Assembly (NCBI RefSeq): GCF_905207935.1
Contig: NZ_CAJLNI010000103.1
Location: 1-6,202, forward strand
Direction: 5' to 3'
Source: an uncultured Haemophilus sp.
GTDB taxonomy: Bacteria; Pseudomonadota; Gammaproteobacteria; Enterobacterales; Pasteurellaceae
Length of the DNA stretch: 6,202 bases
The translations under genes and the position numbers were made by a program. The number at the start of each line of letters is the position of its first letter. The stretch's first letter is position 1. Below, in pieces: positions 5,465 to 6,202 of this stretch. The notes under the pieces were generated by a model, which saw nothing but the letters and a program-made list of their open reading frames with translations, did no database searches and was not told the origin of the DNA.

Positions 5465-6202
5465 TTAGAACATTCTTGGACCACGAGGCATCGAGCCAAC
5501 TTGTTCACCATTCGCGATTTGCGACACAATGACTTTTTCACCTTCGTTTAAACCCGATTTGATTTCAGTTTTGAAATCATTTTGAACACCAGTTTCAACT
5601 TCACGCTTTTCAGATTGATTTTTGTTATTTAATACATTCACAAAGCTTTTGCCATCACGTTTTTGAATGGCCATATTTGAAACCAATAACACATCTTTCG
5701 CGTTGGCAATTTTGATGTTGTTTTCTGTCGTCATTCCGATGCGTAAAGTACGATCAGGGTTATCAATCAAAACATTGGCGTAATAGTAGATCGCACTGGT
5801 CGTTGAGCTGTTACTTGAACTTATCGAAGATGATGTTGAAGAACTATTACTTGTTGTGGTATTTGCCGGATCAACCGAATCAATGACGGAGTAATACAGG
5901 GTTTGGTTATCCGATAAAATAGTAAAACTCACTTCTTGACCTGCTTTCACTTTGGTAATGTCACCTTCCGAAATATCAGGCTTAATTTTCATTTTGCTTA
6001 AATCAGCAATGGTCACAATTGTTGGCGTCGTTTGGTTGGCGTTAACGGTTTGACCTTCTGAAACAGGCACAGAAATAACGGCACCGTCCATTGGGGCGGT
6101 GATTTTGGTGTAACCCACATTGGTTTCTGCGGTATTCACTTCAATTTCAGCTTGTTTGATATTGGCTTCAATGGCTTCCATTTCAGCTTTCGCATTATCA
6201 AG
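5465..6202 (-). CDS. macA: MacA-type periplasmic adaptor subunit (partial, N-terminus outside window)
   Basis: The reading frame stays open to the right edge, adding LDNAKAE before the first internal Met at 6181, so the visible part is 245 C-terminal residues of a protein that is usually about 370-400 long. Counting from that Met, residues 1-22 are the end of the alpha-helical hairpin (coiled coil). The lipoyl half-motif follows, YTKITAPMDGAVISVPVSEGQTV at about 24-46 with the typical TIVTIADLSKM. A beta-barrel (PDISEGDITKVKAGQEVSF) and the membrane-proximal domain ending in MPRGPRMF complete it. MacA is an anchored periplasmic adaptor that forms a hexamer joining MacB to the outer-membrane channel and stimulates its ATPase. 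The N-terminal anchor cannot be seen. A Ser/Thr/Asn-rich tract (5795-5863) interrupts the region before the conserved AIYYYANV stretch. The promoter of the operon presumably lies beyond the window. Confidence 0.93.
   Translation of the reverse strand, partial: LDNAKAEMEAIEANIKQAEIEVNTAETNVGYTKITAPMDGAVISVPVSEGQTVNANQTTPTIVTIADLSKMKIKPDISEGDITKVKAGQEVSFTILSDNQTLYYSVIDSVDPANTTTSNSSSTSSSISSSNSSTTSAIYYYANVLIDNPDRTLRIGMTTENNIKIANAKDVLLVSNMAIQKRDGKSFVNVLNNKNQSEKREVETGVQNDFKTEIKSGLNEGEKVIVSQIANGEQVGSMPRGPRMF
5795..5863 (-). repeat. Low-complexity Ser/Thr/Asn tract in MacA
   Basis: Of 23 consecutive codons (residues 107-129 counted from the Met at 6181), all but one isoleucine encode Ser, Thr or Asn. 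The codons are mixed (TCA, TCT, TCG, AGT, AGC, ACA, ACC, ACG, AAT, AAC), so this is a biased-composition protein segment rather than a simple DNA repeat. It falls in the loop between the beta-barrel and the strand AIYYYANV, probably as a flexible insert. Confidence 0.8.

Noticed and set aside
6179..6181. ATG at 6181 as the true start of macA
   Set aside because: The frame stays open upstream to the window edge with adaptor-like helical residues, and signal/anchor and first lipoyl half are missing, so this is an internal methionine.

Overview
The window looks like a chromosomal segment of a Haemophilus-type member of the Pasteurellaceae. The DNA is AT-rich. It carries six exact copies of the 9-base Haemophilus DNA uptake signal (AAGTGCGGT or its complement), and the proteins read as ordinary gammaproteobacterial ones. 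The uptake-signal type points to the H. influenzae / H. parainfluenzae / Aggregatibacter / Pasteurella side of the family rather than the Actinobacillus pleuropneumoniae type. I cannot name the species.

Layout, left to right. Bases 1-32 hold the first ten codons of metG (methionyl-tRNA synthetase), running leftward off the window. A 161-base divergent intergenic region follows, with a good promoter and ribosome binding site for mrp/apbC (194-1306, plus strand), a P-loop iron-sulfur carrier ATPase. An intrinsic terminator made of two inverted uptake signals separates mrp from a convergent histidine-phosphatase gene (1380-2009, minus strand).

The rest is one minus-strand transcription unit, read right to left: macA (5465-6202, N-terminus outside the window), macB (3515-5446) and a TolC/NodT-type outer-membrane efflux lipoprotein resembling TdeA (2063-3430). 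A strong hairpin terminator at 2023-2056 closes it. Together these encode a complete tripartite ATP-driven exporter: MacB is the inner-membrane ABC pump, MacA the periplasmic adaptor, and the lipoprotein the outer-membrane channel. The substrate cannot be read from the sequence. Relatives export macrolides, peptides, haem-related compounds or protein toxins.

I see no mobile element, CRISPR array, tRNA, rRNA or clearly novel system. The points worth a second look are local. Uptake signals sit at functional places: as a terminator, in the macA-macB gap, in a hairpin upstream of the lipoprotein gene, and as an inverted pair coding for the linker of MacB. MacA has a Ser/Thr/Asn-rich tract. The phosphatase gene starts almost directly after the exporter operon's terminator.
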